DNA from: Zizania palustris
Taxonomy: Eukaryota > Streptophyta > Magnoliopsida > Poales > Poaceae
DNA length: 64,000 bases
Reading direction: 5' to 3'
NCBI GenBank assembly: GCA_019279435.1
Contig: JAAALK010000284.1
Coordinates: 21,754,390-21,818,389, forward strand
Under the pieces are notes generated by a model. It saw only the letters and a program-made list of their open reading frames with translations, had not been told where the DNA came from and did not search any database. A program made the translations under genes and the position numbers. Of the stretch, positions 48,289 to 60,340 are shown in pieces. Position 1 is the stretch's first letter; each line of letters starts with the position of its first letter.

Positions 48289-49636
48289 TAAACATTAAGC
48301 CAACGTTGGAGGAACCACTAGGGGCCTTTAGGTCAGTCAACAACATTACTGGCCGACAGACCAATCGATACGAGGTGAAGGAGGCGATAGGTCACTCCAA
48401 GGAGATAGCAACCAAGAGGAATCCACACACGGGCAGCAAGCTGTTCGACTAAAAACTGAAATTGGAAAGTCGGGGCCAGGGCCGGTATGCAGAAAATGAA
48501 CTCTTCCAACCAAAGGTTTAGAAAAGCAATATGTTCAACGATATCTATAGGACCAGTCTTCCTGTTGTGCCTCACAATATATCAGCCCCAACCATCAACT
48601 GGCGTGACGCTGAGGCGATGGGATGGTTGGAAACGAAAAGAGAAGGGCTTGGCTGGTTAGTCAATATCAAGACAGGTCAAAAAGAAGACATCAAGCAGAG
48701 TGGGACTCATTGGCCTGTGACCAAAAATGAGCCACCCAAGGCGTTAGACCAGAAGTAACATGACGCGGCTAGCATCGTCTCATTTAGATACAGCTCAGCT
48801 AGAGAAAGGCTGATGCAATGACCGATTTCGATGTCATCCCAAAGGGGACGGTAGGCGTCCGATACTCTAAGATACCACTCATGCCAACCAAGTATAGGAG
48901 AAGGAAAAGAGTTGAAACTATGGCCCCAATTAGAAGGACGCATGGGGGAAGATTTGAAAGGGATTCTACGAGTTTCGGCGTTTATTAAATCAACAGAGTC
49001 TGGATTGCCCAAAGGTCCCAGAAAGAAACTAGAAGGATGAGTGGCTATGGGGATTAAAATTTGATCATGCAGGTTCTACGAGAGGGAGAAAAAAGAAATA
49101 TAACAAGAAGCTGCGAAAGAAAAAGAAAAAGATAGCGGGAAATAAGGCTTACCTCAAGGATCACATTGAGAGTAGCTATTCCGGTGTTGCCAAAGTGCAG
49201 ATTTAACTAAACAGAAAAAGAAGCAAATGATACTCGTGGCAAGCAAGGGGGTGGAAAGAGTGGAAGGTAAAATGAAGAAAAGTCGAATACTTATAGATCA
49301 GGGTAATTCTTCGATTGTCGAGCTAGGTTAATCCCGAAGGAGTTTAATTGACCATTCATGACATCCGACAAAAAAGACCGATACGATGCCGTCAAGAGTA
49401 AATGCAACAGGCGATGTGAATGGGTGAAGATGAAGAGGCATAAAAATAAGGAAAGTTGTAAGGTCAGAACCTTGGGTGAAGATATGAAGGTCATAGAAGG
49501 TGAAGAGTTCGGCTAACAATTAAGTAAAAGGACTGTGCAGATGGATGTTTGAGAAAATGTGACAACAGGTATAATGACTGTTATTAATTTTGAAGCATTA
49601 ACAACCACTTAATGCTTCGAAACTGGGGTCATGTGT
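48289..49636 (+). other. Tat element region downstream of integrase, part 2 (unassigned)
   Basis: This resumes the sequence cut at 37403. A sense frame at 48531-48758 reads SLPVVPHNISAPTINW, then AEAMGWLETKREGLGWLVNI. Short sense fragments continue on both sides with stops. A Lys-rich stretch lies near 49095-49140. Just before the LTR, GAAACTGGGGTCATG is the likely polypurine tract. Function not recognised. Confidence 0.45.
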
Positions 49637-50496
49637 TGATGCTAAGATTTGGTAAAGCCTAGAGCCCACCAAGGATGTTGTACGGTCAACCAAAGTAAAG
49701 AAGAGTACGGTCAAAGATGGTCAAGGAAGTTCGTCCATGCTATTACAACAAGGTCAGATGCAGAGGAGTCGATGGAGAGAAAGTTGAAAAGAAGATAAAT
49801 CTAGAATCGGTTAGGATAGAGTACTTGGATGGCAAGTCTTCAGGACTATAAATATGTACCCCTAGTTAGATTAGAAATACACTTCTATGTCAAACAACTA
49901 CTCGGCGCATCGCCACCCTTGGTTCCCAAGGTTTATCCTAGCGGGGTTCGGCACTCGGAGCTAGGCTACATCATTTCGATCTCCGACGAAGAGGTGAGTC
50001 CCACCACCCTTGAAGATCATACCGACTAGGTTAGTATCCTCACGGTTGCATCATATTGATCTCTTGAGGTGAGCGTCGAAATAGTACGGTTGCCGGTTCT
50101 CGGTGTATTGGATAGGTCTAAGGTTGCATTAGATTGATCTCTTAGATTGATGTGATCTAGGTGTGGTAGTTTGAGGCTTCATCGGTTAAGTTCGACATCT
50201 CTTGCTATTGTATATTTTTTTCATGTTGTATATGGTTCATCTAAATAAAGCATGCCCGATACTTTGATATATTATTAAGATCATCGTGATTAGGTACTAT
50301 CTTGGTTAGATTCGATCTAGTTATTGTGATTATTTTCATAATATAGACATGTTATCTAGCATGTTTTATTTATTTTTGTCGGAGTACAAGCCGACAGGTT
50401 ATCTTCAATTTAATGCCACATCTTATTCGCCATCGTAAAAGCGCTCATCGGCCTATGTGGTAAAACTGCCCATCTTATCGGCTGATGGCACGCTCG
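49637..50496 (+). mobile_element. Tat-type gypsy 3' LTR, interrupted by family B insertion
   Basis: TGATGCTAAGATTTGGTAAAG matches the 5' LTR at 31850 on, up to GGCACGCTC (32698-32706 in the 5' copy). There the Tekay-like family B LTR begins. The candidate target duplication left copy is GCTCG (50492-50496); the right copy is outside the window. Confidence 0.85.
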
Positions 50497-53323
50497 TGTA
50501 ACACCCCAAATTTTTAGAGAAATAAAAATACCATTTAATATATTTTTTTGGAAATAATTTATTTTGAAATACCTTAAATACCCTTCTAAGCTTAATTGAA
50601 CTAGAGCCTAGATAAAATATCCAAACCAGGGGCTAGAAAATTTTGTATGTGATCCCAAGGCCAAGATATATTTTTGAGAATTTTTACAAATTTTTATCGC
50701 CCTTGGAAATAGCCCAAACATTTTAAATTAATTTCTACAATTATTTTCATTTAGAAAAGAATTGAAACAGTAACGGGCCCCTTCCCCCTCTTCTCCCTCC
50801 CCCGACCGGCTCAGCCCACTCCCTCCCCACGCCCCTCACTGACAGGCGGACCCCACTGGTCAGTGGCCCTCTCCCTCCGCGCGCGCGCCCGCCCGCCACC
50901 TCGGCCCCACCTGTTGGTGCCACCCCACTCTCAGTCGAACCTGACCCCAACCGTTAGCCCCGCCCGTTGTCGTGCCCGCGCCCGCTGCCTAGTGGCACCC
51001 ACCTGTCGGATCCATCTTCCTCGTGGGATCCGCCCCCAAATCCCTCCCCTCACCGGCCGAAGCCCTAATCCTGCCTCGGATCCGCCCCCGCCGGCCCCCT
51101 CCCTTTAATCCGTCACCGGCAATGAATTCCCCACGTCCCACCGACCATTTCCCCCTTTAAACCCAGCTGAATCGCGTCCAGGTTCAGTGTATCCCCTCGC
51201 AACCGAGCTCGCCGACGTTAAGGCCATTTTAAATTCGGTCTTCCCCCAATTGCGCCCCCTTGAATCCCGCCGGCGCTCCTATTTAAGCCCTCGGTCATCA
51301 CCGCGTTAGACCCCTACGCTCACACGCTGCGAGAACGAATAGAATGCCCACGCTCTGGTTTTTAACACCCCTTCACCGCCCGCACTACAACTGTCGTTCG
51401 CCGTCGCCGGAGACCTCCTCCACCCTCAGCGACCGTACCCGTGTGATCACCGACATCACCCCAGCCTCGTCCACCCCTCCATCGCCACTGAACCCCACCA
51501 GAACCGCATCGCCGACGAGGACTCGAACGCCTTCGCCGCCCTCGCTCGTCGCCGGCCACGCTTCGAGGACCCCAAGCCTCTCCGACGGTACCCTCTTGAC
51601 CCCCGTGATGTACTGATTATGTTTTAGCCCTTAGAACCGACCGCCATCGCTCGCCGTGGTCGCTGGACCCTCGCCGTCACCGGAGAAGATGACCGGCACG
51701 GGCTGAGTACCCGTGCCGTGTCGGATTCAATCTCGGCCGTGCGATCTAGATCCAACGGTGGTGGTTAGGCCGTTCTCATGGTTTAATCAGATTCGTTGGA
51801 TCTCAACGAATAGGTATAATTTAATCTGAGCCATCCATTTCTATTTAAAACCCGCGTTCGATCTGAGCCACACGATGCATACCGGTTCGACGTTTTAATC
51901 GTGGCCGTTCGCGTCCACTTAACGCCCCCGCCTCGCCCATGGCCGTCCGATCGCGATCCAACAGTGGATCTAGATCCGGCGCACGCTCACAGTGCGTGGG
52001 TTCACGGTGAATCCGGTTCACCGTGGACCGACACCTGTTTTGTTTTAATTTAAATTCGAGAAAATGGTTTTAAGCTTCTAAAATTCATATCTCGCGCATT
52101 TTAACTCCAAAAATTTCCATTTCAATTCCAGAAAATTTATAATTTTCTTCTCTACATGTTAATGCAATAAAAACAGTAGGTTTATATTGAGTATTTTATT
52201 TTTATTTAATAACATATTCAAATGCACTTTAGGGTAAACCACAAATTGGTCCATTTCAACTTTAGAAAAATTTATCTTTTATTCTCTTCATACTAGTATA
52301 ATGGAAACACTAGGTTTATACTGAACCTTTTATTTTAAATCAATTGGAAGTCTAAAATACATTGGTTAACATTTTTATTTCTTTTTGAAACTCCCTAACC
52401 CCCTTAAAAGTTCATTTTAAAATATTCCTAAAGGAAATTTCAGCAACTTAATGACTTTATTTCCCTTGGTTTAAACAAATCAAAACTTGTATGCTGGTGT
52501 GTGGTTTTTGGATTGTTTATTGAATGTTATTTTTATCATTTATATCGAGAAGACTACGACGCCACCGAGGAGCCGGAGTACTACCCGGAGGTTCCCTCAT
52601 CGCCTTTCGCTGAACAAGGCAAGTCACCAAACCAATCTTTTGAGCATGTTGAAGCCATGTTTTACCAATCTATCGCTAAAACACATAGGATATACATGCA
52701 TTAGTCAAATGAAACCCTTACAATATATTTATTAGGATCCCCCGACCTTGATGTGCAACCCAAGCCATGCTATCTTTTCTAAACTCCTTGTCACCATATT
52801 ATTAGTACTATTAGTTTACTTTTAAATGAATGTGCATGATGATTTGACATGTAAGGACCATTGTGCGAGGAGGAAAAACGTACTCCTCGAGTTAGATGGT
52901 ATCTTGATGTTCATGTTTATTATTCCGCATGATTAAATTTGACTACCCTAAATGCAATAACTGAAAAATGTACTTTTCCACACTCCTAGCCGTTATCCCT
53001 CCTTTGTTATTACCTTGCATTACTATTGCATTTGCGGTGGCTCGTTGAGTACTTTTTGTACTCATACCCGTTGGATACACCATTCAGAGGAGGCCTACTA
53101 TGAGGAAGATGGTCTGGAGTAGCGACCCAGTCAAGAAGAAGATCCTGAAGAGGGCGTTTGTCATGCTTTTATTGTTTATTTTATTTGTACTCTTTTGTAA
53201 TAACGTGGTCTGCGTACCACGAATGTTTGCCCGTATGTACGTCGTCGCATGATGAACCTCTTGTTATTATTGTTTTTCTATGGAAATTCAATAATGTTCC
53301 GATTTATGAAATCGGGCGTCACA
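50497..53323 (+). mobile_element. Tekay-like chromovirus 5' LTR (family B), 2827 bp
   Basis: TGTAACACCCC at the start and GGGCGTCACA at the end, followed by AGA and a primer-binding site. The GC-rich first third contains a CTCCTATTTAAGCCC TATA-like box (about 51278). Its 3' half shares blocks with family A (GAGAAGACTACGACG, GGTCTGGAGTAGCGACCC), so A and B are related subfamilies. Long LTRs of this kind are typical of the Tekay/Del clade. Confidence 0.88.
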
Positions 53324-53326
53324 AGA

Positions 53327-53338
53327 TGGTATCAGAGC
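53327..53338 (+). promoter_or_regulatory. Primer-binding site (tRNA-iMet) of the family B element
   Basis: TGGTATCAGAGC three bases after the LTR end. Confidence 0.9.
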
Positions 53339-53462
53339 CGACTCGACTGTAGGAAGCCAAATGGACCAGCCTAGCACTTAGTTGGATGAAAACTATTTTA
53401 CAAAAATCTACTTTATAACTTTGTTCCTCTCCTCACTTTCCTTCAACTTGTTGTTTTTGTAG

Positions 53463-54237
53463 ATGCCGGTCTACCAAGTGCACATCTTCTACCGCCACTT
53501 CGAGGGCTTCGTCAGGGAGCTCCGAATGATGGTCACCTTCATTGGGTTCCTCTTCGACCCCGAGTTCCATGGCATGTACATGGAAGAGTTCATAGGACCC
53601 TGCGACGTCTCCCTTACCATCCATGGATCTGGCAAGCACCTGCCGTTCTTCACGGCAGCACTTGGGGCCCAACCTTCGATGTCGCGTGCCAACACGTCGC
53701 CCTCCAACCCTCATGGAGCCGAGGATGATCTATGATGATCGTCTTTAGAACACATCCTTCCGGCTCGTGCCGAAGCGCACTCGCGGTGCCCACCGCAGCA
53801 TCTACGTCGGAGTTCACTCCGATCGCGATCTGGTCATGGCCTGACAGACGCGTCTTCTCCAGGCTATGGACGATCTCCATACCGAGGCCATGATTGATGC
53901 CGAGGAGCACCACGAGGCGGTCGAGTTCCATCGCCAGGAGACAAAGAACTTGATCCAACAAAATGGTGAGCTGCAGCATAAGATAATACAACTGCAGAAG
54001 GATATAGCGGAGATGGTTCCCCTCATCCCGAGGAGGGAGAAGCCCATCCGCGAGCCTGCCCCTCACCCCAAGAGGATCCCGCAACATCCCACGGCTGCCG
54101 GACCATCCAACTCCAGCGCTCCTGCCTCGTGCCCCGCCATCGTCTCCGACCCCATTATCGAGAATTTTCTCGAGCCCACCATCCCTGAGGACCCTCGTGG
54201 CTCTGAGAGCATGGAGACCGCCCCGGACGAAGAGTAG
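53463..54237 (+). pseudogene. Uncharacterised frame upstream of gag in the family B element, with coiled coil
   Basis: The first frame, 53463-53735, starts MPVYQVHIFYRHFEGF. After a stop and frame change the second, 53866-54237, contains EEHHEAVEFHRQETKNLIQQ, then NGELQHKIIQLQKDIAEM (heptad-like, coiled coil), a Pro-rich segment and an acidic end before TAG. Together they look like one broken gene of about 250 codons, in sense, between the primer-binding site and gag. Extra frames before gag occur in some grass gypsy elements, but I do not recognise this protein. The frameshift lies between 53730 and 53866. Confidence 0.5.
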
Positions 54238-54447
54238 GCGGTAGCTATCTTTGTTTGATTTTTAATAATTTTGTGATTGTGGTACCACCTGCAACGACTT
54301 GTGTTGTAGGTGGATTAAAATAAGAACATTGATGTAATGAACATTTTATACCACTTTGATATATATATGAGCCTCTATGGGCTGTTCTGGCTAAATATTT
54401 GTTTCACAACCTTTCTCTTATGACTAAAAATCTTATGTGTTCAGAAA
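54238..54447 (+). other. Spacer between the upstream frame and gag
   Basis: AT-rich, with a TATATATATGAG stretch and an acceptor-like TATGTGTTCAG just before gag. It may be an intron-like leader. No coding. Confidence 0.4.
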
Positions 54448-57400
54448 TTGGCCGATAACCAGAACACCGGGTCCAACAACGAAGAAGGGGCAAGCAATAG
54501 TTTGCCCGGAAGTGGTGTGCCCAACTGGGGCGCAACGGGCCAACGTCGGACTGGGCCACCCTCCGCTAACCACCCCACCTTGGCGGAGATGATGGCTAAT
54601 CAAAACCAACTGATTACCGCCCTCCTCACCCAGATGCAGCACCAACAGGCGCAGTTGGACCGGCTGCAGAATCTGGAGCCCGCCCCTCGTGCACCAGCCC
54701 CCACGCCTCAACTCTCAGAGTTCCTGCGCGTGCGTCCCCCGATCTTCTCTAGCACCACAAACCCTATGGAGGCCGGAGATTGGCTCCGCACCATCGGGAA
54801 GAAGTTGGACATCATCCCCTACACCGATCGGGAGAGAGTGGCGTTCGCCACTCATCAGCTCTAGGGTTCCGCCGCAGAATGGTGGGACAACTACCGTGAG
54901 TCCCAACCGGAGGACCACGTGGTGACTTGGGCGGAGTTCACCATCGCCTTTCGCGCTGCCCACGTCCCCGCCGGAGTCATCACGGTTAAATAGCAGGAGT
55001 TTTGTGACCTGCAACAAGGCAGCCGGACTGTCATGGAGTATCTCCATGAGTTCAATTGCCTGGCCCGCTACGCGCCAGAAGAGGTGCGAACCGACGCCCT
55101 CCGCTAGGCCAAGTTCCTCCGGGGAATTAAGGATGAGCTGTCCATCCAGCTCATCACCACTGACTATGCCGACTTTCAATGGTTGGTGAATAAGGCGCTC
55201 ATCCAAGAGACTGAGCAAAATAGGTTGGACCTCAAGAAGAGGAAGATGATCGCGTTCAAGCATCATCAGGCTAACTCTCAGAGGCTCCGCTTCCTCCCTC
55301 CGCCACCAGCACCTGCCTACCATCCTCGGCCTGTCTACAGGCCACCTCATGCCACTGTTGGATCCAACGCCGGGCATTCTTGCCCTGCTCCACCAGCTCT
55401 GGCCGCTCAGACGACGCCCGCCACCAAGGCTTCAATCATGAGGGACCGCCAAGGGAAGCCGGTCGTCTGCTTCAACTGCCGGAAGGAAGGGCACTACACG
55501 CATCAGTGTCCTCACCCCAAGCAGCCTCAAGGCATAGCCCCCAACCAGGTGGTTCGTGCCCGCGTCAACCACATCAGCGTAGAGGAAGCCCATGAAGCTC
55601 CTGAAGTCATACTCGGTACGTTTACCGCCAATTCCATACCAGCCATACTACTGTTTGACTCTAGAGCAACACATTCTTTTGTCTCGGAGGACTTTATGAA
55701 AACCAACGACTTGGAAGTGCTCCCTCTACCCGTCCCCATGGTGATTGCCACCCCAGGCAATAAGACCTTAGCCCATATGTTCATCCCTAAGGTAAAAATA
55801 GAGATTCAAGGAATATTATTCCAGGCCGAGCCAGTCCTCATTAAGTGCACCGGACTCGACCTCATCCTAGGGATGGATTGGTTGATGAAACACAAGGGAG
55901 TGATCGACTGCGCCAGCAAGTCCGTAACCATGACTTACTCCGAAGGCGAAGCCGTCACTTTTCGGATGACCAACCGCAAACCCCGCGAGGTGTCTCTCCA
56001 CTCACTAGCCCTAGAGGAAGTGCCCGTAGTCAAGGAATACATGGACGTCTTCCCAGAGGACCTGCCAGGAATGCCTCCCAAGCGGGATATCGAATTTAGA
56101 ATCGAGCTTGTCCCCGGGACCACTCCAATCTCCAAGAACCCATACTGGATGGCCGCCAATGAACTAGCCGAAGTCAAGAGCAACATCAAAGACCTAGAGC
56201 AAAAAGGGTACATCCGACTGAGTACCTCACCCTAGGGTGCACCGGTCATCTTCGCCATGAAGAAGGACAAGACTAAAAGGATGTGCGTGGACTATATAGC
56301 CCTAAACGATGTAACCATCAAGAACAAGTACCCACTGCCTCGGATCGACGACCTGTTCGATCAGCTGAAAGGATCCTCGGTGTTTTCCAAGATCGACCTC
56401 AGGTCAGGGTATCACCAATTGAGGATTAGAGAAGAAGACATCCCCAAGGCTGCCTTCACCTCCCGTTACGGACTCTACGAGTATATTGTGATGTTGTTCG
56501 GACTCACGAATGCCCCGACCTTTTTCATGAACATGATGAACTATGTATTCATGGAGTTCTTGGATAAGTTCATCATGGTATTCATCGACGATATCCTCGT
56601 CGACTCCAAGACCAAGGAAGAACATGAAACCCACCTCCGTCTGACCCTCAGAAAGCTAAGGGAACAGCAATTGTACGCCAAATACAAGTGCGAGTTTTGG
56701 TCGTCTGAGGTGAAGTTCCTCGGTCATGTCATATCTGCCGGAGGAATAGCAGTGGACCCAACCACCGTAGAAGCAGTGACCAATTGGCTACAACCCACGA
56801 ACGTGACCGAGATCCGGAGTTTTCTCGGATTGGCCGGGTACTACCGTCGGTTCATCGAGAATTTTTCAAAGATAGCCAAGCCCATGAACAGATTATTGTG
56901 GAAGGAGGTAAAGTTTGAATGGACTCCAGACTGTGAAGAATGCTTCCAGACTCTTAAGAAGAAGCTCATGTAGGCCCCAATTCTAACCTTGCCAGACATC
57001 CGGAAAGACTTCCACGTCTTCTGTGATGCCTCTTGGTAAGGGTTGGGATGCGTCTTGATGCAAGATGAGAAGGTGATATCTTACGCCTCTCGACAGTTGA
57101 GACAACATGAGCTGAATTACCAGACCCACGGCCTGGAATTGGCAGCCGTGGTTCATGCCTTGAAGATATGGAGACATTACCTTGTGGGGAATCGGTGTGA
57201 GATCTTCACCGACCACAAGAGCCTCAAGTATATATTCACGGACCTGAACCTCAGGCAGAGAAGGTGGTTGGAGCTGATCAAAGATTATGACTTGGGCATC
57301 CATTATCACCCACGCAAGACAAATGTGGTGGCAGATGCCCTAAGTTGAAAAGGGTACTACAACGCCATCATGGTACAAGACCAGGCCCCCTTGTTATACA

Positions 57401-58192
57401 AGGAGATGGAAAGGCTGAATCTAGGGATCACCACCAAAGCGTATCTCGCCGCTCTAGAAACCTGACCTGTCTTAATAGACCAGATCCGGGAGACACAGAA
57501 GGAAGATCCGAACATCTGTGAGATCCAACAGAACATGAGAAAAGGTAAAGCCCCGGATTCTCCGAGGACGATCATGGTACCATTTGGTTCGGAAACCGAA
57601 TATGCGTACCCAACAAGCCAGAGTTGAAGGCCCTCATCCTTCAAGAAGCCCATGATACTATATACTCCCTACATCCCGAGAGTACAAAGATGTATCAGGA
57701 CCTAAAGGAGAAATATTGGTGGGTTAGCATGAAGAGGGAAATAGCTGAGTACGTGGCCAAGTGCGACACATGCCGGTGAGTCAAGGCAGAGCACCAGAGG
57801 CCTGCCGCACTGTTACAACCCCTCAATGTCCCCGAATGGAAGTGGGAAGAGATAGGAATGAACTTCATCACGGAACTGCCCAGGACCCAAGCCAGTCATG
57901 ATTCTATCTGGGTGATCGTCGACCGACTCACCAAAGTGGCTCACTTCATCCCCGTCAAGACAACTTACACCGTCGCAAGGTTGGCTGAGTTGTATATGAC
58001 CCGGATTGTGTGCCTGCACGGAGTTCCGAAGAAGATTGTATCTGATCGTGGGAGTCAGTTTACCTCTAAATTTTGGAAGAACCTTCAAGAGGAACTCGGC
58101 ACCCGGCTGAACTTTAGCACCGCCTATCATCCACAGACTGATGGTCAAACCGAAAGGGTCAACCAGGTATTGGAGGATATGCTTAGAGCTTG
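54448..58192 (+). pseudogene. Tekay-like gypsy gag-pol, multiply stopped, cut in integrase
   Basis: One frame (frame 1) runs from MADNQNTGSNNEEG near 54448 through gag (FLRVRPPIFSSTTNPMEA, AAEWWDNY). A CCHC knuckle lies at 55468-55509. The protease is FDSRATHSFVSEDF, with R in place of the usual G of D-S-G (55657-55665). RT has CVDYIALNDVTIKNKYPLPR and FIDDIL at 56581. RNase H runs HVFCDAS to ADALS, then the integrase. In-frame stops: TAG 54862, 54991, 55105, 56233 and 56971; TAA 57037; TGA 57346, 57463 and 57778. A frameshift before about 57555 moves the integrase to frame 3 (HHCC, DRLTKVAHFIP, SDRGSQFTS, TDGQTERVN). Integrase ends at LRAC, where a reversed LTR begins at 58193. The chromodomain end and 3' LTR are not seen. 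Non-functional. Confidence 0.9.
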
Positions 58193-60340
58193 TGTGACGC
58201 CACGATTTACCGAATCGGAACATTATTGAATTTCCAAAGAAAAACAATAATACAAGAGGTTCATCATGCGACACGTACATACGAGCAATCATCCGTGGTA
58301 CGCAGACCACAATTATTACATAAGAGTAAACATAAAATAAATAATTAAAAGCATGACGAACGCCCTCTTCAGGATCTTCTTCTTGACTGGGTCTCTACTC
58401 CAGACCATCCTCGTAGTAGGCATCCTCTGAATGGTGTGTCCAACGGGTATGAGTACAAAGATTACTAAACAAGCCACCAAAAATGCAAGTAATAATGCGA
58501 GATAATAACAAAGGAAGGATAATGGATAAAAGTGCGGAAAAGTACATTTTCAGTTATTGCATTTAGTGTAGTCAAATTTTATCATGCGGAATAATAAACA
58601 TGAACATCAATAATACCATCTAACTCGAGGAGTACGTTTTCCCTCCTCGCACAACAGTCCTTACATGTCAAACCATCATGCACATTCATTCAAAAAGTAA
58701 ACTAACTGTGGGATGTCACGCAACCCGCCCTTGACCGTGGGCTCGGCTTTTCGAAAAGATTTATGACTCTGATCAGAGATGTACTACTGTACCCACAAGG
58801 CACGCACTCATCCCAAACACCAAGGTGTAACGAGATGACCCATACCACGGGAACTCGTGCCAAAACCTTAGCATGAAATGCTCCCAGCGATAAGCACCCG
58901 CTCTAGGTTTCGCCGGCGCGCCGGGCCGCATCCCGGCTAACGTCGCACCCCCTTTTGCGCTACGTCGGTACAAGCCACCCGCAGGTGCTGCTTGACCCAT
59001 CTCCAAGTGGTGGCCTCGGTTTGGAACACTCCATACCTTAGTTAGGACTTACCCATTAGACTTGTGGTTAGTACGGAAGTGTATTGCAACGGATCCCATA
59101 GACCGGTCCTTATAGTGCCCCGGGTGCTACTGACCAATGCCCTATCTTGCACCCGGAACCCACCATGCATACACTCACAACCAAAACTCTATCACCAACA
59201 GAATTCCAAGGATAAGGATAACGGGGATCATATAGTAGAACCAAGTTGCTACGACTCATTTTTAATCCTATAGCAATCGTGTTGATACATTGGACACTAG
59301 CTAATAGTACTAATCATATGGTGACAAGGAGTTTAGGCTAGATAGCATGGCTTGGGTTGCACATCAAGGTCGGGGGATCCTAATAAATATATTGTAAGGG
59401 TTCCATTTGACTAAGGCATGTATATCATATGTGTTTTGGCGATAGTTTAGTAAAACATGGGTTCAATATGCTCAAAAGACTGGTTTGGTGACTTGGCTTG
59501 TTCGATGAAAGGCGAGGGAGGGACTTCCGGGAAGTACTCCGGCTCCTCGGCGGCGTCGTAGTCTTTTTTAACATGAATAGTAAACGTAACATTCAATAAA
59601 CAACACAAAATCACACAACAAGCATATAGGTTTTGATTGGGTTAACTTAAGGAAAATAAAGTTGTTAAGTTTCTGAAATTCATTTTATTAATATTTAAAT
59701 TGAACTATAATGAAACATGGTCCTTTATAAAAGAGATTTTAAGTGTGAGCAATCTTATTTTAAGTTTTCTAACTAATTAAAAATAAGAGGTTCAGAGAAA
59801 ACTTGGTGGTTTCATCCTATTAACAGGGAATGAATAAAGATAAATTTTACTGAACTTGAAATACTTAAATTTGTAATTTACCCTAAAGAGCATTTGAATA
59901 CTTTATTAAATAAGCATGACATATTAAAAGTGAACATACTGTTTTTATTGTATTAACATGTAGAGAATAAAATTACAAATTTTCTGGAATTGAAATGGTA
60001 ATTTTTGGAGTTAAAATGCGCAAGATATGAATTTTAGAAGTTTAAAACATTTCTGGAATTTAAATTAAATCCAAAACAGCCGCCGGTGCACGGTGAACCA
60101 GATCCACCATGAACCCGCGCACTGTGCGCGTGGTCCGGCCCATCCTAGACCGTTGGATTCACATCCAACGCGTGGGGCGAGGCGAGGGTGTTAAGTGGCG
60201 ATCAACGGCCCACAGCGCTCGATACCCCTTTGACCAGATGGACCCATGAGATTAAACGTCGCAAGGGTTCTAATCCACACCGTCGGATCGAGATCATGCG
60301 GCAGGATAGAATTCGGCACGGCACGCGTCGGGAGGGGTAA
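58193..60340 (-). mobile_element. Family B Tekay-like LTR in reverse orientation, first part
   Basis: It starts TGTGACGCCACGATT, the reverse complement of the family B 3' end, and follows the plus-strand copy backwards (CGTGGTACGCAGACCAC, CTACTCCAGACCATCCTC, AACCAGATCCACC). It inserted into the integrase gene of the same family. The left flank GCTTG (58188-58192) is the candidate target duplication. It is interrupted at 60341 and resumes at 63649. Confidence 0.85.

Noticed and set aside
50747..51616. Frames of 65-90 codons in the family B LTR
   Set aside because: Low-complexity Pro/Arg/Gly translations of GC-rich LTR sequence.
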